Source: Anoxybacillus thermarum
GTDB taxonomy: Bacteria; Bacillota; Bacilli; Bacillales; Anoxybacillaceae
Reading direction: 5' to 3'
DNA: 37,667 bases
Assembly (NCBI RefSeq): GCF_000836725.1
Contig: NZ_JXTH01000023.1
Location: forward strand, 1-37,667
Part shown: positions 18,580 through 27,521 of the stretch, one piece after another
Position numbering within the stretch: position 1 is the first letter of the stretch
Layout of the letters: each line of letters begins with the position of its first letter
Made by a program: the position numbers and the translations under genes
Notes under the pieces: generated by a model
Databases searched by the model: none
What the model was told of the DNA's origin: nothing
Seen by the model: only the letters and a program-made list of their open reading frames with translations

Positions 18580-19914
18580 ATGGCTAAGTACACAAAAGAA
18601 GATATTTTTCGTATTGTAAAGGAAGAAAATGTAAAGTATATTCGTTTACAGTTTACGGACATTCTTGGCACGATTAAAAACGTCGAAATCCCTGTAAGCC
18701 AACTACAAAAAGCGCTCGATAATAAAATGATGTTTGACGGATCGTCAATTGAAGGATTTGTCCGTATTGAAGAATCAGATATGTACTTATATCCTGATTT
18801 AGATACATTTGTTATTTTCCCGTGGACAGCCGAAAAGGGAAAAGTAGCTCGTTTCATTTGTGACATTTACAATCCAGATGGCACACCATTTGAAGGTTGC
18901 CCTCGTTATAATTTAAAACGCGTATTGAAACAAATGGAAGAGCTCGGATTTACAGAGTTTAACCTAGGCCCAGAGCCAGAGTTTTTCTTATTCAAGTTAG
19001 ATGAAAAAGGGGAGCCGACGTTAGAGTTAAACGATAATGGCGGTTACTTCGATTTAGCACCAACGGATTTAGGTGAAAACTGCCGTCGTGATATCGTATT
19101 AGAGCTAGAAGAGATGGGTTTTGAAATTGAAGCCTCTCACCATGAAGTCGCACCGGGCCAACATGAAATTGACTTCAAGTATGCCAATGCTGTAAAAGCG
19201 TGCGATGACATTCAAACCTTTAAACTTGTTGTAAAAACAGTAGCACGCAAACACGGTTTACATGCGACATTTATGCCAAAACCTCTCTTTGGTGTAAACG
19301 GCTCGGGCATGCATTGCAACTTATCGCTCTTTAAAAATGGTGAAAATGCCTTTTTTGATCCGAATGGTCAATTGCAACTAAGCGAAACAGCATTGCAGTT
19401 TATTGCGGGTGTGTTAAAGCATGCTCCAAACTTTACAGCGGTAACAAACCCAACAGTGAACTCATATAAGCGTCTTGTTCCGGGCTATGAAGCACCTTGT
19501 TACGTTGCATGGTCAGCACGCAACCGTAGTCCATTAATACGTATCCCGGCATCACGTGGCATGAGCACGCGTATTGAAGTGCGTAGTGTAGACCCAGCGG
19601 CAAATCCGTACTTAGCAATGGCTGTATTGTTGGCTGCTGGATTAGACGGCATTAAAAATAAATTGACACCGCCAGCACCGGTTGATAGAAACATTTATGT
19701 GATGACGAAAGAAGAGCGTTTAGAAGAAGGTATTGTTGATTTGCCTGCAACATTAGCGGAAGCGCTCGAAAACTTAAAATCCGATGAAGTAATCGTAAAT
19801 GCACTTGGTAAACATTTATTTGAACATTTCGTTGAAGCAAAAGAAATTGAATGGGATATGTTCCGCACAGCGGTACATCCGTGGGAACGCGAACAATATA
19901 TGAGCCTTTACTAA
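18580..19914 (+). CDS. glnA: Glutamine synthetase, type I
   Basis: 444-aa GSI-alpha glutamine synthetase, making glutamine from glutamate, ammonia and ATP as a dodecamer. Visible motifs: [57 protein letters not shown] and the GSI-alpha C-terminus ending [13 protein letters not shown]. There is no adenylylation loop, as expected in Firmicutes, where control is through feedback inhibition and GlnR/TnrA. The ATG at 18580 behind GGGGGAGGAA gives exactly the B. subtilis length; an upstream in-frame extension into glnR is rejected. A strong terminator follows. Confidence 0.98.
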   Translation: MAKYTKEDIFRIVKEENVKYIRLQFTDILGTIKNVEIPVSQLQKALDNKMMFDGSSIEGFVRIEESDMYLYPDLDTFVIFPWTAEKGKVARFICDIYNPDGTPFEGCPRYNLKRVLKQMEELGFTEFNLGPEPEFFLFKLDEKGEPTLELNDNGGYFDLAPTDLGENCRRDIVLELEEMGFEIEASHHEVAPGQHEIDFKYANAVKACDDIQTFKLVVKTVARKHGLHATFMPKPLFGVNGSGMHCNLSLFKNGENAFFDPNGQLQLSETALQFIAGVLKHAPNFTAVTNPTVNSYKRLVPGYEAPCYVAWSARNRSPLIRIPASRGMSTRIEVRSVDPAANPYLAMAVLLAAGLDGIKNKLTPPAPVDRNIYVMTKEERLEEGIVDLPATLAEALENLKSDEVIVNALGKHLFEHFVEAKEIEWDMFRTAVHPWEREQYMSLY

Positions 19915-19921
19915 AAATACT

Positions 19922-19954
19922 AAAAAAGCTAACGGTTTTTCCGTTAGCTTTTTT
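19922..19954. terminator. Bidirectional terminator between glnA and lexA
   Basis: A 14-bp perfect stem, AAAAAAGCTAACGG with CCGTTAGCTTTTTT, around a TTTTT loop. It serves both convergent genes. Confidence 0.93.
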
Positions 19955-20570
19955 AATGAATTGAGCGGTATACGCCAATCACTTTTCCTAAAATCATTGC
20001 ATTCGAAACAATGATCGGCTCCATGGATGAATTTTCAGGTTGCAAGCGAATATGGTCTTTCTCTTTAAAGAAGCGTTTGACGGTTGCTTCGTTTTCTTCT
20101 GTCATCGCTACAACGATATCTCCGTTATTAGCCGTTTGTTGTTGACGGACAATCACATAGTCTCCGTCTAAAATACCAGCCTCAATCATACTTTCTCCGA
20201 CAATTTGTAACATAAATACTTGGTCATCTGGTGAGACGAATCGTTCTGGAAGAGGGAAATATTCTTCAATGTTTTCGATTGCGGTAATCGGTTGTCCAGC
20301 TGTTACTTTTCCGACAATTGGAACGTTGACGACGTTTGTCTTTGGGATGGATTCGTACTCGTCCAAAATTTCAATGGCGCGTGGTTTTGTTGGATCACGT
20401 CGAATGAAGCCTTTGCTTTCTAAACGAGCGAGATGACCATGAACGGTCGAACTTGATGCTAAACCGACTGCTTCTCCAATTTCCCTCACTGATGGTGGAT
20501 ACCCTTTTGTGCGTACTTCTTGTTTAATGAAATCTAATATTTGTTGTTGTCGTTTTGATAATTTCGCCAT
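19953..20570 (-). CDS. lexA: SOS repressor LexA
   Basis: 205-aa repressor-protease of the SOS response. The N-terminal winged helix covers about residues 1-65. The autocleavage bond is A91-G92 in KVTAGQPIT; the catalytic Ser127 is in VGESMIE and Lys165 in EATVKRFF. Spacing is identical to B. subtilis LexA. The start [10 protein letters not shown] at 20570, behind AGAGGTG, is preferred over an eight-residue in-frame extension. It is divergent from yneA, and the shared intergenic region holds three LexA boxes, one over the lexA -35. Confidence 0.97.
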   Translation of the reverse strand: MAKLSKRQQQILDFIKQEVRTKGYPPSVREIGEAVGLASSSTVHGHLARLESKGFIRRDPTKPRAIEILDEYESIPKTNVVNVPIVGKVTAGQPITAIENIEEYFPLPERFVSPDDQVFMLQIVGESMIEAGILDGDYVIVRQQQTANNGDIVVAMTEENEATVKRFFKEKDHIRLQPENSSMEPIIVSNAMILGKVIGVYRSIH

Positions 20571-20604
20571 TCTTATACACCTCTTCCTTTTCAACTTTGC
20601 CCAT

Positions 20605-20634
20605 ATTATAACATAATTTTTGTTTTGAACACAA
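20605..20634 (-). promoter_or_regulatory. lexA promoter
   Basis: On the minus strand, TTGTGT (20629-20634), an 18-nt spacer and TATAAT (20605-20610). A LexA box overlaps the -35 end, as expected for autoregulation. Confidence 0.65.
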
Positions 20635-20645
20635 ACATAAGTTCG
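20632..20645. promoter_or_regulatory. LexA (SOS) box 1
   Basis: CAAACATAAGTTCG, one mismatch from the Bacillus consensus CGAAC-N4-GTTCG. It overlaps the lexA -35 element. Confidence 0.75.
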
Positions 20646-20654
20646 AAAACATAG

Positions 20655-20683
20655 TTGACACGAACAGAAGTTCTCGTTATTAT
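20655..20683 (+). promoter_or_regulatory. yneA-yneB-ynzC promoter
   Basis: TTGACA (20655-20660), a 17-nt spacer and TATTAT (20678-20683). The central LexA box occupies most of the spacer, so LexA binding should block RNA polymerase directly. Confidence 0.85.
20661..20674. promoter_or_regulatory. LexA (SOS) box 2
   Basis: CGAACAGAAGTTCT fits CGAAC-N4-GTTC exactly with one outer mismatch. It lies inside the yneA promoter spacer. Confidence 0.9.
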
Positions 20684-20688
20684 AAAAA

Positions 20689-20702
20689 CAAACAAACGTT
20701 CT
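20689..20702. promoter_or_regulatory. LexA (SOS) box 3
   Basis: CAAACAAACGTTCT is one inner mismatch from CGAAC-N4-GTTC. It lies just downstream of the yneA -10. Confidence 0.6.
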
Positions 20703-20722
20703 GTTTTTAGGGGGTAGAAGGT

Positions 20723-21025
20723 ATGAGGAAAATACATTATGTCGTGATGTTTTTATTTAGTGTATTGTTTGTTTGGGCGTTTTTGCACGTCACACAATCG
20801 GTTGATAAACAGAAATATGTTGAGATTACTGTGTCAGCTGGTGATACGTTATGGGAGCTTGCGGACAAATACAAACATGAACATCAATTGTCCCATGAAC
20901 AATTCATTCAATGGGTAATGTCAGTAAACAATCGTTCAGACGAACGATTAATCATTGGTGAGAAAATTGTTATTCCTGTGTTAAAATCAAATAGCGAAAA
21001 TCGGCTTGTTGCGAATAGACCGTAA
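20723..21025 (+). CDS. yneA: SOS cell-division suppressor YneA
   Basis: 100-aa membrane-anchored protein that delays division during DNA damage. A single N-terminal transmembrane segment spans about residues 6-24 ([16 protein letters not shown]). An extracellular LysM domain covers about 34-86 ([15 protein letters not shown] ... IGEKIVIPV). ATG at 20723 behind GGGGGTAGAAGG. First gene of the LexA-controlled yneA-yneB-ynzC operon; family, position and promoter agree with B. subtilis. Confidence 0.94.
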   Translation: MRKIHYVVMFLFSVLFVWAFLHVTQSVDKQKYVEITVSAGDTLWELADKYKHEHQLSHEQFIQWVMSVNNRSDERLIIGEKIVIPVLKSNSENRLVANRP

Positions 21026-21037
21026 AGAAAGGGATGA

Positions 21038-21721
<684 letters not shown>

Positions 21722-21741
21722 ATACAAAAGGATGAGGCTAA

Positions 21742-21972
21742 ATGTTATCTCCTGAGAAAATAGCAAGAATTAATGCGTTAGCTAAAAAAGCAAAAATGGA
21801 AGGTCTTACGGCTGAAGAAAAACAAGAACAGCTTCAACTTCGCACAGAGTATATTGCTGCGTTTCGTGCGTCGATGATCGAAACATTGCATCACGTAAAA
21901 GTCATTGATCCAAACGGAAATGATGTCACTCCAAAAAAATTAAAAGATAGTAAGAAAAAACGAATGCATTAA
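21742..21972 (+). CDS. ynzC: DUF896 protein YnzC
   Basis: 76-aa helical protein of the DUF896 (YnzC/YmgB-like hairpin) family. The signature INALAKKAKMEGLTAEEKQEQ is followed by LRTEYIAAFR. The molecular role is unknown; in B. subtilis it is the third gene of the SOS operon. ATG at 21742 behind AAGGATGAG. A terminator follows. Confidence 0.93.
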   Translation: MLSPEKIARINALAKKAKMEGLTAEEKQEQLQLRTEYIAAFRASMIETLHHVKVIDPNGNDVTPKKLKDSKKKRMH

Positions 21973-21985
21973 TATGCGCATGATG

Positions 21986-22016
21986 GAGAACATACTGATA
22001 GATGTTCTCTTTTTTT
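21986..22016 (+). terminator. Terminator of the yneA-yneB-ynzC operon
   Basis: GAGAACAT (21986-21993) pairs with ATGTTCTC (22002-22009) and is followed by a run of T. Confidence 0.88.
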
Positions 22017-22116
22017 CGTTAGTTTGTCAAAAAAAATGTTGTGAAGCATTGTACATTTTACGAACTTTTCTATATCATAAAAGGTGAGAATGTTTGCAAA
22101 TGAAAGGATGAAGATG

Positions 22117-24120
22117 ATGACACACTCTATTGAACAATTATCGATTGCAGCGATTCGTACGTTGTCGATTGATGCAATTGAAAAAGCAAATTCAGGTCAC
22201 CCAGGAATGCCGATGGGGGCTGCGCCAATGGCGTATACATTATGGACGAAGTTTATGAACCATAATCCGCGCAATCCAAAATGGTTCAATCGCGATCGTT
22301 TTGTATTATCAGCAGGACACGGTTCGATGCTACTGTATAGCTTGCTTCATTTAAGTGGTTATGACGTTACAATGGAAGACATTAAACAGTTTCGCCAATG
22401 GGGGAGTAAAACACCAGGCCATCCGGAATACGGTCATACACCAGGTGTAGAAGCAACAACGGGACCACTTGGGCAAGGAATTGCGATGGCTGTCGGAATG
22501 GCGATGGCGGAACGTCATTTAGCAGCTACATATAACAAAGACCAGTTCGAAATGATTAACCACTTTACATATGCAATTTGTGGTGACGGTGACTTGATGG
22601 AAGGAGTTTCTGCAGAAGCTGCTTCGTTAGCAGGTCACTTAAAGCTTGGACGCCTCATCGTTCTTTATGATTCGAATGATATTTCACTTGATGGCGAATT
22701 GCATCTTTCTTTCTCTGAAAGTGTAGAGCAACGGTTCAAAGCGTACGGGTGGCAATACATTCGTGTAGAAGACGGCAATAACATTGAAGAAATTGCTCAA
22801 GCTATTGCTGAAGCTCAAAAAGATTTAGAACGCCCAACATTAATTGAAGTGAAAACAACGATTGGTTATGGCTCACCAAACAAAGCAGGAACAGCCGATG
22901 TGCACGGTGCTCCACTTGGGAAAGATGAAATTAAGTTAACGAAAGAAGCATATAATTGGACGTTTGAAGAAGACTTTTACGTTCCAGATGAAGTGTATGC
23001 TCATTTTGAAAAAGTAGTGAAAGAAGCGGGAGAGAAAAAAGAAGCGGAATGGAACGCTTTATTTGCTGAATATGAGAAGGCGTATCCAGACTTAGCAAAA
23101 CAATTACGCATGGCGATTGACGGTAAACTTCCTGAGGGCTGGGAAAAAGCATTACCGATATATGCAGAAGGAAAAAGTTTAGCAACACGCGCTTCTTCTG
23201 GGGAAGTATTGAATGCCATCGCAAAAGTTGTACCGCAATTTTTAGGTGGATCTGCGGACTTAGCCGGTTCAAACAAAACGTTAATTAAAGGGGCAGGAGA
23301 CTTCTTGCCAAGCAGCTATGCAGGTCGCAATATTTGGTTTGGCGTCCGTGAATTTGCGATGGGGGCTGCGTTAAATGGCATGGCGCTTCACGGCGGTGTG
23401 AAAGTGTACGGTGGTACGTTCTTCGTCTTTTCAGACTATTTACGTCCAGCCATTCGACTTGCTGCGCTGATGGGATTGCCTGTCACATATGTATTTACGC
23501 ATGATAGCATCGCTGTCGGTGAAGATGGTCCAACGCATGAGCCAATTGAACAACTTGCCTCCTTACGAGCAATGCCAAATGTATGTGTCATTCGTCCGGC
23601 AGATGCAAATGAGACGGCTGCTGCATGGCGGTTGGCTTTGGAATCGACAGATCGTCCGACTGCTCTTGTGTTGACACGTCAAAACCTTCCTACGCTAGCG
23701 ACGACAGCTGAGCGCGCTTATGAAGGGGTGAAAAAAGGAGCATATGTTGTTTCTGAAGCCCAAGGAGAAGTACAAGCATTATTGTTAGCATCCGGTTCAG
23801 AAGTTAGCTTAGCTGTAGAGGCACAGAAAGCGTTAGCGAATGAAGGCATTCATGTTTCAGTTGTAAGCATGCCTTCATGGGATCGTTTTGAAGCGCAAAC
23901 AGCTGATTACAAAGAAAGTGTGATTCCAAAGTATGTAAAAAAACGCCTTGCAATTGAAATGGGCGCATCTCTTGGTTGGGAGAGATATACAGGAGATGAA
24001 GGAGATATTTTAGCTATTGATCGCTTCGGGGCTTCTGCACCTGGAGAAAAAATTATGCAGGAATATGGATTTACAGTGGAAAATGTCGTTGCACGTGTCA
24101 AATCATTGCTAAATAAATAA
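22117..24120 (+). CDS. tkt: Transketolase
   Basis: 667-aa thiamine-diphosphate enzyme of the pentose phosphate pathway, moving two-carbon units between sugar phosphates. Visible: [15 protein letters not shown] (26-40), [23 protein letters not shown], the ThDP/metal motif GDGDLMEG (156-163) with the following asparagine in [10 protein letters not shown], and [17 protein letters not shown]. The ATG at 22117 is chosen because AAAGGATGA lies 8 nt ahead and the resulting length equals the usual Bacillus enzyme; upstream in-frame GTG 22084 and ATGs at 22108 and 22114 are alternatives. A possible promoter TTGTAC-N18-TATCAT (22049-22078) precedes it. It stands as a single-gene unit between terminators. 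Confidence 0.97.
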   Translation: MTHSIEQLSIAAIRTLSIDAIEKANSGHPGMPMGAAPMAYTLWTKFMNHNPRNPKWFNRDRFVLSAGHGSMLLYSLLHLSGYDVTMEDIKQFRQWGSKTPGHPEYGHTPGVEATTGPLGQGIAMAVGMAMAERHLAATYNKDQFEMINHFTYAICGDGDLMEGVSAEAASLAGHLKLGRLIVLYDSNDISLDGELHLSFSESVEQRFKAYGWQYIRVEDGNNIEEIAQAIAEAQKDLERPTLIEVKTTIGYGSPNKAGTADVHGAPLGKDEIKLTKEAYNWTFEEDFYVPDEVYAHFEKVVKEAGEKKEAEWNALFAEYEKAYPDLAKQLRMAIDGKLPEGWEKALPIYAEGKSLATRASSGEVLNAIAKVVPQFLGGSADLAGSNKTLIKGAGDFLPSSYAGRNIWFGVREFAMGAALNGMALHGGVKVYGGTFFVFSDYLRPAIRLAALMGLPVTYVFTHDSIAVGEDGPTHEPIEQLASLRAMPNVCVIRPADANETAAAWRLALESTDRPTALVLTRQNLPTLATTAERAYEGVKKGAYVVSEAQGEVQALLLASGSEVSLAVEAQKALANEGIHVSVVSMPSWDRFEAQTADYKESVIPKYVKKRLAIEMGASLGWERYTGDEGDILAIDRFGASAPGEKIMQEYGFTVENVVARVKSLLNK

Positions 24121-24151
24121 TAAAACGGGGAGATGCACTCCCCGTTTTATT
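24119..24151 (+). terminator. Terminator after tkt
   Basis: A 14-bp stem, AATAAAACGGGGAG with CTCCCCGTTTTATT, around ATGCA directly at the tkt stop. Confidence 0.92.
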
Positions 24152-24179
24152 ATCGAATAAAGATTTTTTACTGAACGTA

Positions 24180-24208
24180 TTGTACAAACCGTCATTGTTT
24201 AGTATAGT
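24180..24208 (+). promoter_or_regulatory. yneF promoter
   Basis: TTGTAC (24180-24185), a 17-nt spacer and TATAGT (24203-24208), about 30 nt before the yneF start. Confidence 0.65.
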
Positions 24209-24239
24209 GTAATGTAGACAACATGAAGGAGGAAAAAAT

Positions 24240-24452
24240 ATGTGGGAAATGATTTTAGTAGGCATTGTAGCGCTTGCTGCCGGCGTTGCGCTTGGATTTT
24301 TTATTGCGCGTAAAACAATGATGAGCTACTTGAAGAAAAATCCACCGATTAATGAACAAATGATTCGAATGATGATGATGCAAATGGGCATGACTCCATC
24401 GCAAAAGAAAATCAATCAAATGATGAAAGCAATGAACAATCAATTAAAATAA
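24240..24452 (+). CDS. yneF: UPF0154 membrane protein YneF
   Basis: 70-aa protein with one N-terminal transmembrane helix (about 4-24) and a conserved cytoplasmic tail containing [18 protein letters not shown] and [12 protein letters not shown]0154 proteins are conserved through Firmicutes and Mollicutes with no established function. ATG at 24240 behind GAAGGAGGAAAA. It has its own promoter and terminator, between tkt and ccdA as in B. subtilis. Confidence 0.93.
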   Translation: MWEMILVGIVALAAGVALGFFIARKTMMSYLKKNPPINEQMIRMMMMQMGMTPSQKKINQMMKAMNNQLK

Positions 24453-24457
24453 AAGGC

Positions 24458-24485
24458 AAGGCACTCCGCAACGAGTGTCTTTTTT
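24458..24485 (+). terminator. Terminator after yneF
   Basis: A 9-bp stem with one G-U pair (24458-24466 with 24473-24481, loop CGCAAC) runs into TTTTT. Confidence 0.8.
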
Positions 24486-24567
24486 AGCACGAGAAGAAGC
24501 TGTTGCTCATATTTGTATTTTTTTGATAAAATATAGGCAAGTGAAGAAGAAATGGAGTGTCAATGAT

Positions 24568-25272
24568 ATGGACATTCAACTGTTTGTTGCGTTTGGAGCG
24601 GGTGTACTTTCGTTTATTTCCCCGTGCTGTTTGCCGCTTTATCCAGCTTTTTTATCATATATCACAGGAATGTCGGTTAGCGATTTAAAATCCGATTATG
24701 CGTTGTTGCAAAGAAGAAGTTTGTTACATACGTTATTTTTTTTGCTCGGATTTTCATTTATTTTTATTGCTATCGGTTTTGGTACGTCGATGCTCGGACA
24801 ATTTTTCCAGACATACCAAGATCTCATTCGTCAAATTGGTGCAATATTGATGGTGTTTTTCGGGTTTGTCATTATCGGAATTTTTAAACCGAGGTTTTTA
24901 ATGACTGATCGTCGTTTATCCTTTCAACATCGTCCATCTGGTTACATCGGTTCTTTTCTTATTGGTATGGCATTCGCTGCTGGTTGGACGCCATGTACGG
25001 GTCCAATTTTAGTGTCGGTTATTGCCTTAGCGGCGACGAATCCGAGTTTAGGTGTTGTTTATATGACAGCCTATTCACTTGGCTTTGCTTTGCCGTTTTT
25101 GTTCTTATCTTTTTTTATCGGAAAAATGGGGTGGATTCGAAAACATCATGTCAAGTTAATGAAAATCGGCGGATATGTCATGGTAGGGATGGGTGTCGTA
25201 TTATTTTTTGATTGGATGACGAAAATTACAATTTATGTGACAAATATATTTGGTGGTTTTACAGGTTTTTAG
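24568..25272 (+). CDS. ccdA: Cytochrome c biogenesis thiol transporter CcdA
   Basis: 234-aa DsbD-like membrane protein with six predicted helices. It passes reducing power across the membrane to keep apocytochrome c and sporulation thioredoxins reduced. Redox cysteines are seen in [12 protein letters not shown] (C20/C21) and [10 protein letters not shown] (C143). The ATG at 24568, following GGAG about 10 nt upstream, gives the B. subtilis length; an in-frame extension of 31 residues overlapping the yneF terminator is rejected. The ccdA-ccdB-ccdC order is conserved. Confidence 0.95.
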   Translation: MDIQLFVAFGAGVLSFISPCCLPLYPAFLSYITGMSVSDLKSDYALLQRRSLLHTLFFLLGFSFIFIAIGFGTSMLGQFFQTYQDLIRQIGAILMVFFGFVIIGIFKPRFLMTDRRLSFQHRPSGYIGSFLIGMAFAAGWTPCTGPILVSVIALAATNPSLGVVYMTAYSLGFALPFLFLSFFIGKMGWIRKHHVKLMKIGGYVMVGMGVVLFFDWMTKITIYVTNIFGGFTGF

Positions 25273-25298
25273 TTTTTAAAGGTGTGGAGGGGAAGGAA

Positions 25299-25658
25299 AT
25301 GGCGAGAATTTTAATTGTGGATGATGCGAAATTTATGCGCATGACGTTAGCCAATATTTTAAAAAAAGCAAATCATGAAGTTGTTGGGGAAGCGGAAAAT
25401 GGGAAAGAAGCTGTTGATTTTTACATGGAATTGAAGCCGGACGTTGTGACGCTTGATATTACAATGCCGGTGATGAGCGGACTTGAAGCAGTAAGGGAAA
25501 TTAAACAACGCGATCCGCATGCGAAAATTATTATGTGCTCAGCTATGGGACAACAAAAGATGGTTGTTGAAGCAATCGAAGCAGGGGCGCTTGATTTTAT
25601 CGTAAAACCATTTGATGAAAGCCGCGTGATTGAAGCGATTCAACGTGTGTTGCTCTAA
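25299..25658 (+). CDS. yneI: CheY-like single-domain response regulator (YneI/CcdB)
   Basis: 119-aa receiver domain without an output domain. Acidic pocket DD at 8-9, phosphoacceptor D53 in VVTLDITMP, S81 in IMCSAMGQQ and K103 in FIVKPFDE are all present, so phosphorylation is plausible. In B. subtilis this gene lies between ccdA and ccdC but is not required for cytochrome c synthesis. ATG at 25299 behind GGAGGGGAAGGAA. No partner kinase is nearby. Confidence 0.92.
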   Translation: MARILIVDDAKFMRMTLANILKKANHEVVGEAENGKEAVDFYMELKPDVVTLDITMPVMSGLEAVREIKQRDPHAKIIMCSAMGQQKMVVEAIEAGALDFIVKPFDESRVIEAIQRVLL

Positions 25659-25678
25659 AAAAGAGAGGGAGATTCATT

Positions 25679-26146
25679 TTGGCCATTTTTAGTTCGGTAT
25701 TTGCTGTATTGATGGCTGGACTTGTTTTTCTTATTCGAATGAAAGCGGCAGAAAAACCGACAAACGCTAAAAAAATTATATTACCGCCTATTTTTATGAG
25801 CACAGGTGCATTGATGTTTGTGCATCCGATGTTTCGGGTAACGGTGCTTGAATGTGGAGAGGCCATTTTCATCGGGGCACTTTTTTCTATTTTGTTAATT
25901 AAGACATCTTCGTTTGAAGTTCGAGGCAATGAAATTTATTTACGACGCTCAAAAGCGTTCGTTTTTATTTTTGTTGGTTTAATTGTATTACGTTTAGCTC
26001 TAAAAACATATTTAAGCCGTACCATTGAGTACGGAGAGCTTGCCGGAATGTTTTGGATCCTCGCTTTTTCGATGATTGTTCCTTGGCGAGTGGCGATGTA
26101 TGCATCATATCGTCGTCTTCAACGCGAAATAACGGAAAAAAGCTAA
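25679..26146 (+). CDS. yneJ: CcdC-family membrane protein (YneJ)
   Basis: 155-aa protein of the CcdC/DUF1453 family with about four transmembrane segments. It is read from TTG 25679 behind AGAGGGAGA. In B. subtilis it is the third gene of the ccd cluster and is dispensable for cytochrome c. Its stop codon lies inside the stem of a bidirectional terminator shared with yneK. Function unknown. Confidence 0.88.
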   Translation: MAIFSSVFAVLMAGLVFLIRMKAAEKPTNAKKIILPPIFMSTGALMFVHPMFRVTVLECGEAIFIGALFSILLIKTSSFEVRGNEIYLRRSKAFVFIFVGLIVLRLALKTYLSRTIEYGELAGMFWILAFSMIVPWRVAMYASYRRLQREITEKS

Positions 26147-26171
26147 TCAACGAAGGGTGATTAGCTTTTTT
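26136..26171. terminator. Bidirectional terminator between yneJ and yneK
   Basis: A 14-bp perfect stem (26136-26149 with 26158-26171), A-rich on one side and T-rich on the other. It overlaps the stop codons of both convergent genes. Confidence 0.92.
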
Positions 26172-26598
26172 TCATTAGCAGATGTTCGTATTTTGTAACA
26201 TCAATTTGTTTTTCCCGAAGAGCTTTAATTAAAAATTTATGGTCGCGTTTTGGTGTGGCGAGAATATAGCCACGAACAACTAAATCTTCCGTAATTCGAT
26301 TCGCTTTTTCTTGTAACGCCAACTCTCCGATTTTACCAGCGATTTTTTGACGAGCTACATCCCGAAACAGTTCGGGAACAGGACGAACTAAATCTTCGAG
26401 CAACGCTTTTTCCTTTTCAGGCCATAGATGGCGTGTTTGTTCAATGTAATATTGCTGCCAATCTAATTCAGATTTCCCATCTTCTTTTGGCAGCCGTTTT
26501 AAAAATTTCCGGAACATAAAAAAGCCACCGATTGACATCGTAACAAGGAGAAAAACGACCCAAAATAAAATAAACCATAAAAACCAACCTGTTAGCAT
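26161..26598 (-). CDS. yneK: DUF2621 membrane-anchored protein YneK
   Basis: 145-aa protein with one N-terminal transmembrane helix (about 3-25, WFLWFILFWVVFLLV) and a soluble charged helical C-terminal domain. It is the YneK/DUF2621 family of spore formers. Start MLTGWFLW at 26598 behind GAGGTGG; an in-frame upstream ATG at 26679 would add 27 residues lying in the sspP stop region and is rejected. Function is unknown. It lies between yneJ and sspP, as in related genomes. Confidence 0.88.
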   Translation of the reverse strand: MLTGWFLWFILFWVVFLLVTMSIGGFFMFRKFLKRLPKEDGKSELDWQQYYIEQTRHLWPEKEKALLEDLVRPVPELFRDVARQKIAGKIGELALQEKANRITEDLVVRGYILATPKRDHKFLIKALREKQIDVTKYEHLLMKKS

Positions 26599-26649
26599 AC
26601 ATTCCACCTCAACGTTTATTATGTAAAAAAATAAGAGCGGAATCAAGAA

Positions 26650-26676
26650 AAAGAGCTGACGTTGCGTCAGCTCTTT
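26650..26676 (-). terminator. Terminator after sspP
   Basis: An 11-bp perfect stem AAAGAGCTGAC / GTCAGCTCTTT with a 5-nt loop. On the minus strand it is followed by T's and overlaps the end of sspP. Confidence 0.85.
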
Positions 26677-26819
26677 CACATATCGTGACTGGAGTTATGC
26701 TTTTGACGGGTATGATTTTGATTTTTTACTTTTTTCGATCCGCTAAGCGGTTCTGGTTGTCCTGGGTTATCTCCTTTTGGAGCATTTTTTCGCATATCTT
26801 TGCTTGTATTTTTGTTCAT
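26676..26819 (-). CDS. sspP: Small acid-soluble spore protein P
   Basis: 47-aa minor SASP, read [18 protein letters not shown], then [13 protein letters not shown], then a basic tail [13 protein letters not shown]. This corresponds nearly residue for residue to B. subtilis SspP. ATG at 26819 follows AAGGGAG. It is made in the forespore; a sigma-G-like promoter lies just upstream (26841-26870). It is followed by a terminator and divergent from the small gene at 26925. Confidence 0.95.
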   Translation of the reverse strand: MNKNTSKDMRKNAPKGDNPGQPEPLSGSKKVKNQNHTRQKHNSSHDM

Positions 26820-26840
26820 ACCATACACTCCCTTCCTTCA

Positions 26841-26870
26841 TATGATGGCATGGTAGATGAGATTTATGCA
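26841..26870 (-). promoter_or_regulatory. Putative sigma-G promoter of sspP
   Basis: Minus strand: TGCATA (26865-26870), a 17-nt spacer, CATCATA (26841-26847). The forespore consensus is TGMATA-N17/18-CATAMTA, so the -10 matches 6 of 7. The -35 is one half of a palindrome shared with a divergent promoter. Confidence 0.5.
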
Positions 26871-26896
26871 TATTTCGCTCATGAATAGGCACGATA
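26867..26896 (+). promoter_or_regulatory. Putative divergent sigma-G promoter
   Basis: Plus strand: TGCATA (26867-26872), a 17-nt spacer, CACGATA (26890-26896), with 5 of 7 matches in the -10. It leads to the small gene at 26925. Confidence 0.4.
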
Positions 26897-26924
26897 AATA
26901 TTAAAAAGAGAGGAAGTGAATGAG

Positions 26925-27185
26925 ATGCCTTATCATAAAAATAAGCAACAAGCGTTTGAAGCTGCCCAACAAGGAACAATGGAGGCGAAAGAATGGTACG
27001 ATCATCTTGTGAAAAGCGATGCAGATTATGGAAGTCAATTGCATCATTTAAAACAAGAAGTAAACGAAGCGTTTGAGCAAATTAACAATGCGCTTGAAGT
27101 AGCTTCTGAAAAACAACGAAAACAGCTTGAACAATTTCGCAATGATTTGCAAGCGATTGTCGAGGAAGTGAATATGTATGAATAA
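26925..27185 (+). CDS. Small helical protein, possibly YtzC/DUF2524-like
   Basis: 86-aa soluble protein predicted to be almost entirely helical and charged, e.g. LHHLKQEVNEAFEQINNAL and SEKQRKQLEQFRNDLQAIV. The spacing of hydrophobic residues and the SEKQRKQLEQFR stretch recall the YtzC/DUF2524 family of Bacillus, but the match is weak. It is not Tlp, which B. subtilis has near acnA. ATG at 26925 behind AGAGGAAG; an upstream in-frame GTG at 26916 is too close to that site. Its position between sspP and sspO and a sigma-G-like promoter suggest expression in the developing spore. Confidence 0.75.
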   Translation: MPYHKNKQQAFEAAQQGTMEAKEWYDHLVKSDADYGSQLHHLKQEVNEAFEQINNALEVASEKQRKQLEQFRNDLQAIVEEVNMYE

Positions 27186-27207
27186 TCCCGCTTCAAGCGG
27201 GATTATT
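27181..27207. terminator. Bidirectional terminator before sspO
   Basis: A 12-bp perfect stem AATAATCCCGCT / AGCGGGATTATT with a TCA loop. It contains the stop codons of both convergent genes. Confidence 0.85.
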
Positions 27208-27352
27208 GATTTTTCTTACGTTTTTTATTGTTTTGTTTTTGTGCTTCAGTAAGTGGTTCATTGGAGAGTTCTTCATTGTAACCTGCGCCTTTTCCTTGGG
27301 CGCTTCCATCATTCATGCCCGGAATGACATGATTTGCTTTTCTTTTTACCAT
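27203..27352 (-). CDS. sspO: Small acid-soluble spore protein O
   Basis: 49-aa minor SASP reading [20 protein letters not shown], then [18 protein letters not shown] and a lysine/asparagine-rich tail. This is the SspO (formerly CotK) pattern of Bacillus. ATG at 27352 behind AGGAGGTG. It is divergent from acnA, as in B. subtilis. A sigma-G-like promoter lies upstream on the minus strand. Confidence 0.95.
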   Translation of the reverse strand: MVKRKANHVIPGMNDGSAQGKGAGYNEELSNEPLTEAQKQNNKKRKKNQ

Positions 27353-27372
27353 CTTTTTTCACCTCCTACAAC

Positions 27373-27403
27373 TATTGTTGGAAAGAGAGCAAAAAAATAT
27401 GCA
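27373..27403 (-). promoter_or_regulatory. Putative sigma-G promoter of sspO
   Basis: Minus strand: TGCATA (27398-27403), an 18-nt spacer and AACAATA (27373-27379), 5 of 7 matches in the -10. Confidence 0.4.
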
Positions 27404-27431
27404 TTTATCTGAAACTTATAAACAATTATTA

Positions 27432-27460
27432 TTTACTTATGTAGAGCATTGTATTAAGAT
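27432..27460 (+). promoter_or_regulatory. Probable acnA promoter
   Basis: TTTACT (27432-27437), a 17-nt spacer and TAAGAT (27455-27460). Just upstream, ATAA and TTAT half-sites (27418-27429) resemble the dyad bound by CcpC at citrate-responsive genes, but the arrangement is not clear enough to assert. Confidence 0.45.
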
Positions 27461-27521
27461 AAAAGCGTAGGAATTTTGTGGGTTTGGGAGAAGATGACTT
27501 GTTAGAAGGGGGTAATACATA

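Noticed and set aside
26916-27185. Small gene as Tlp (thioredoxin-like spore protein)
   Set aside because: The position suggested it, but the residues do not match the Tlp pattern.
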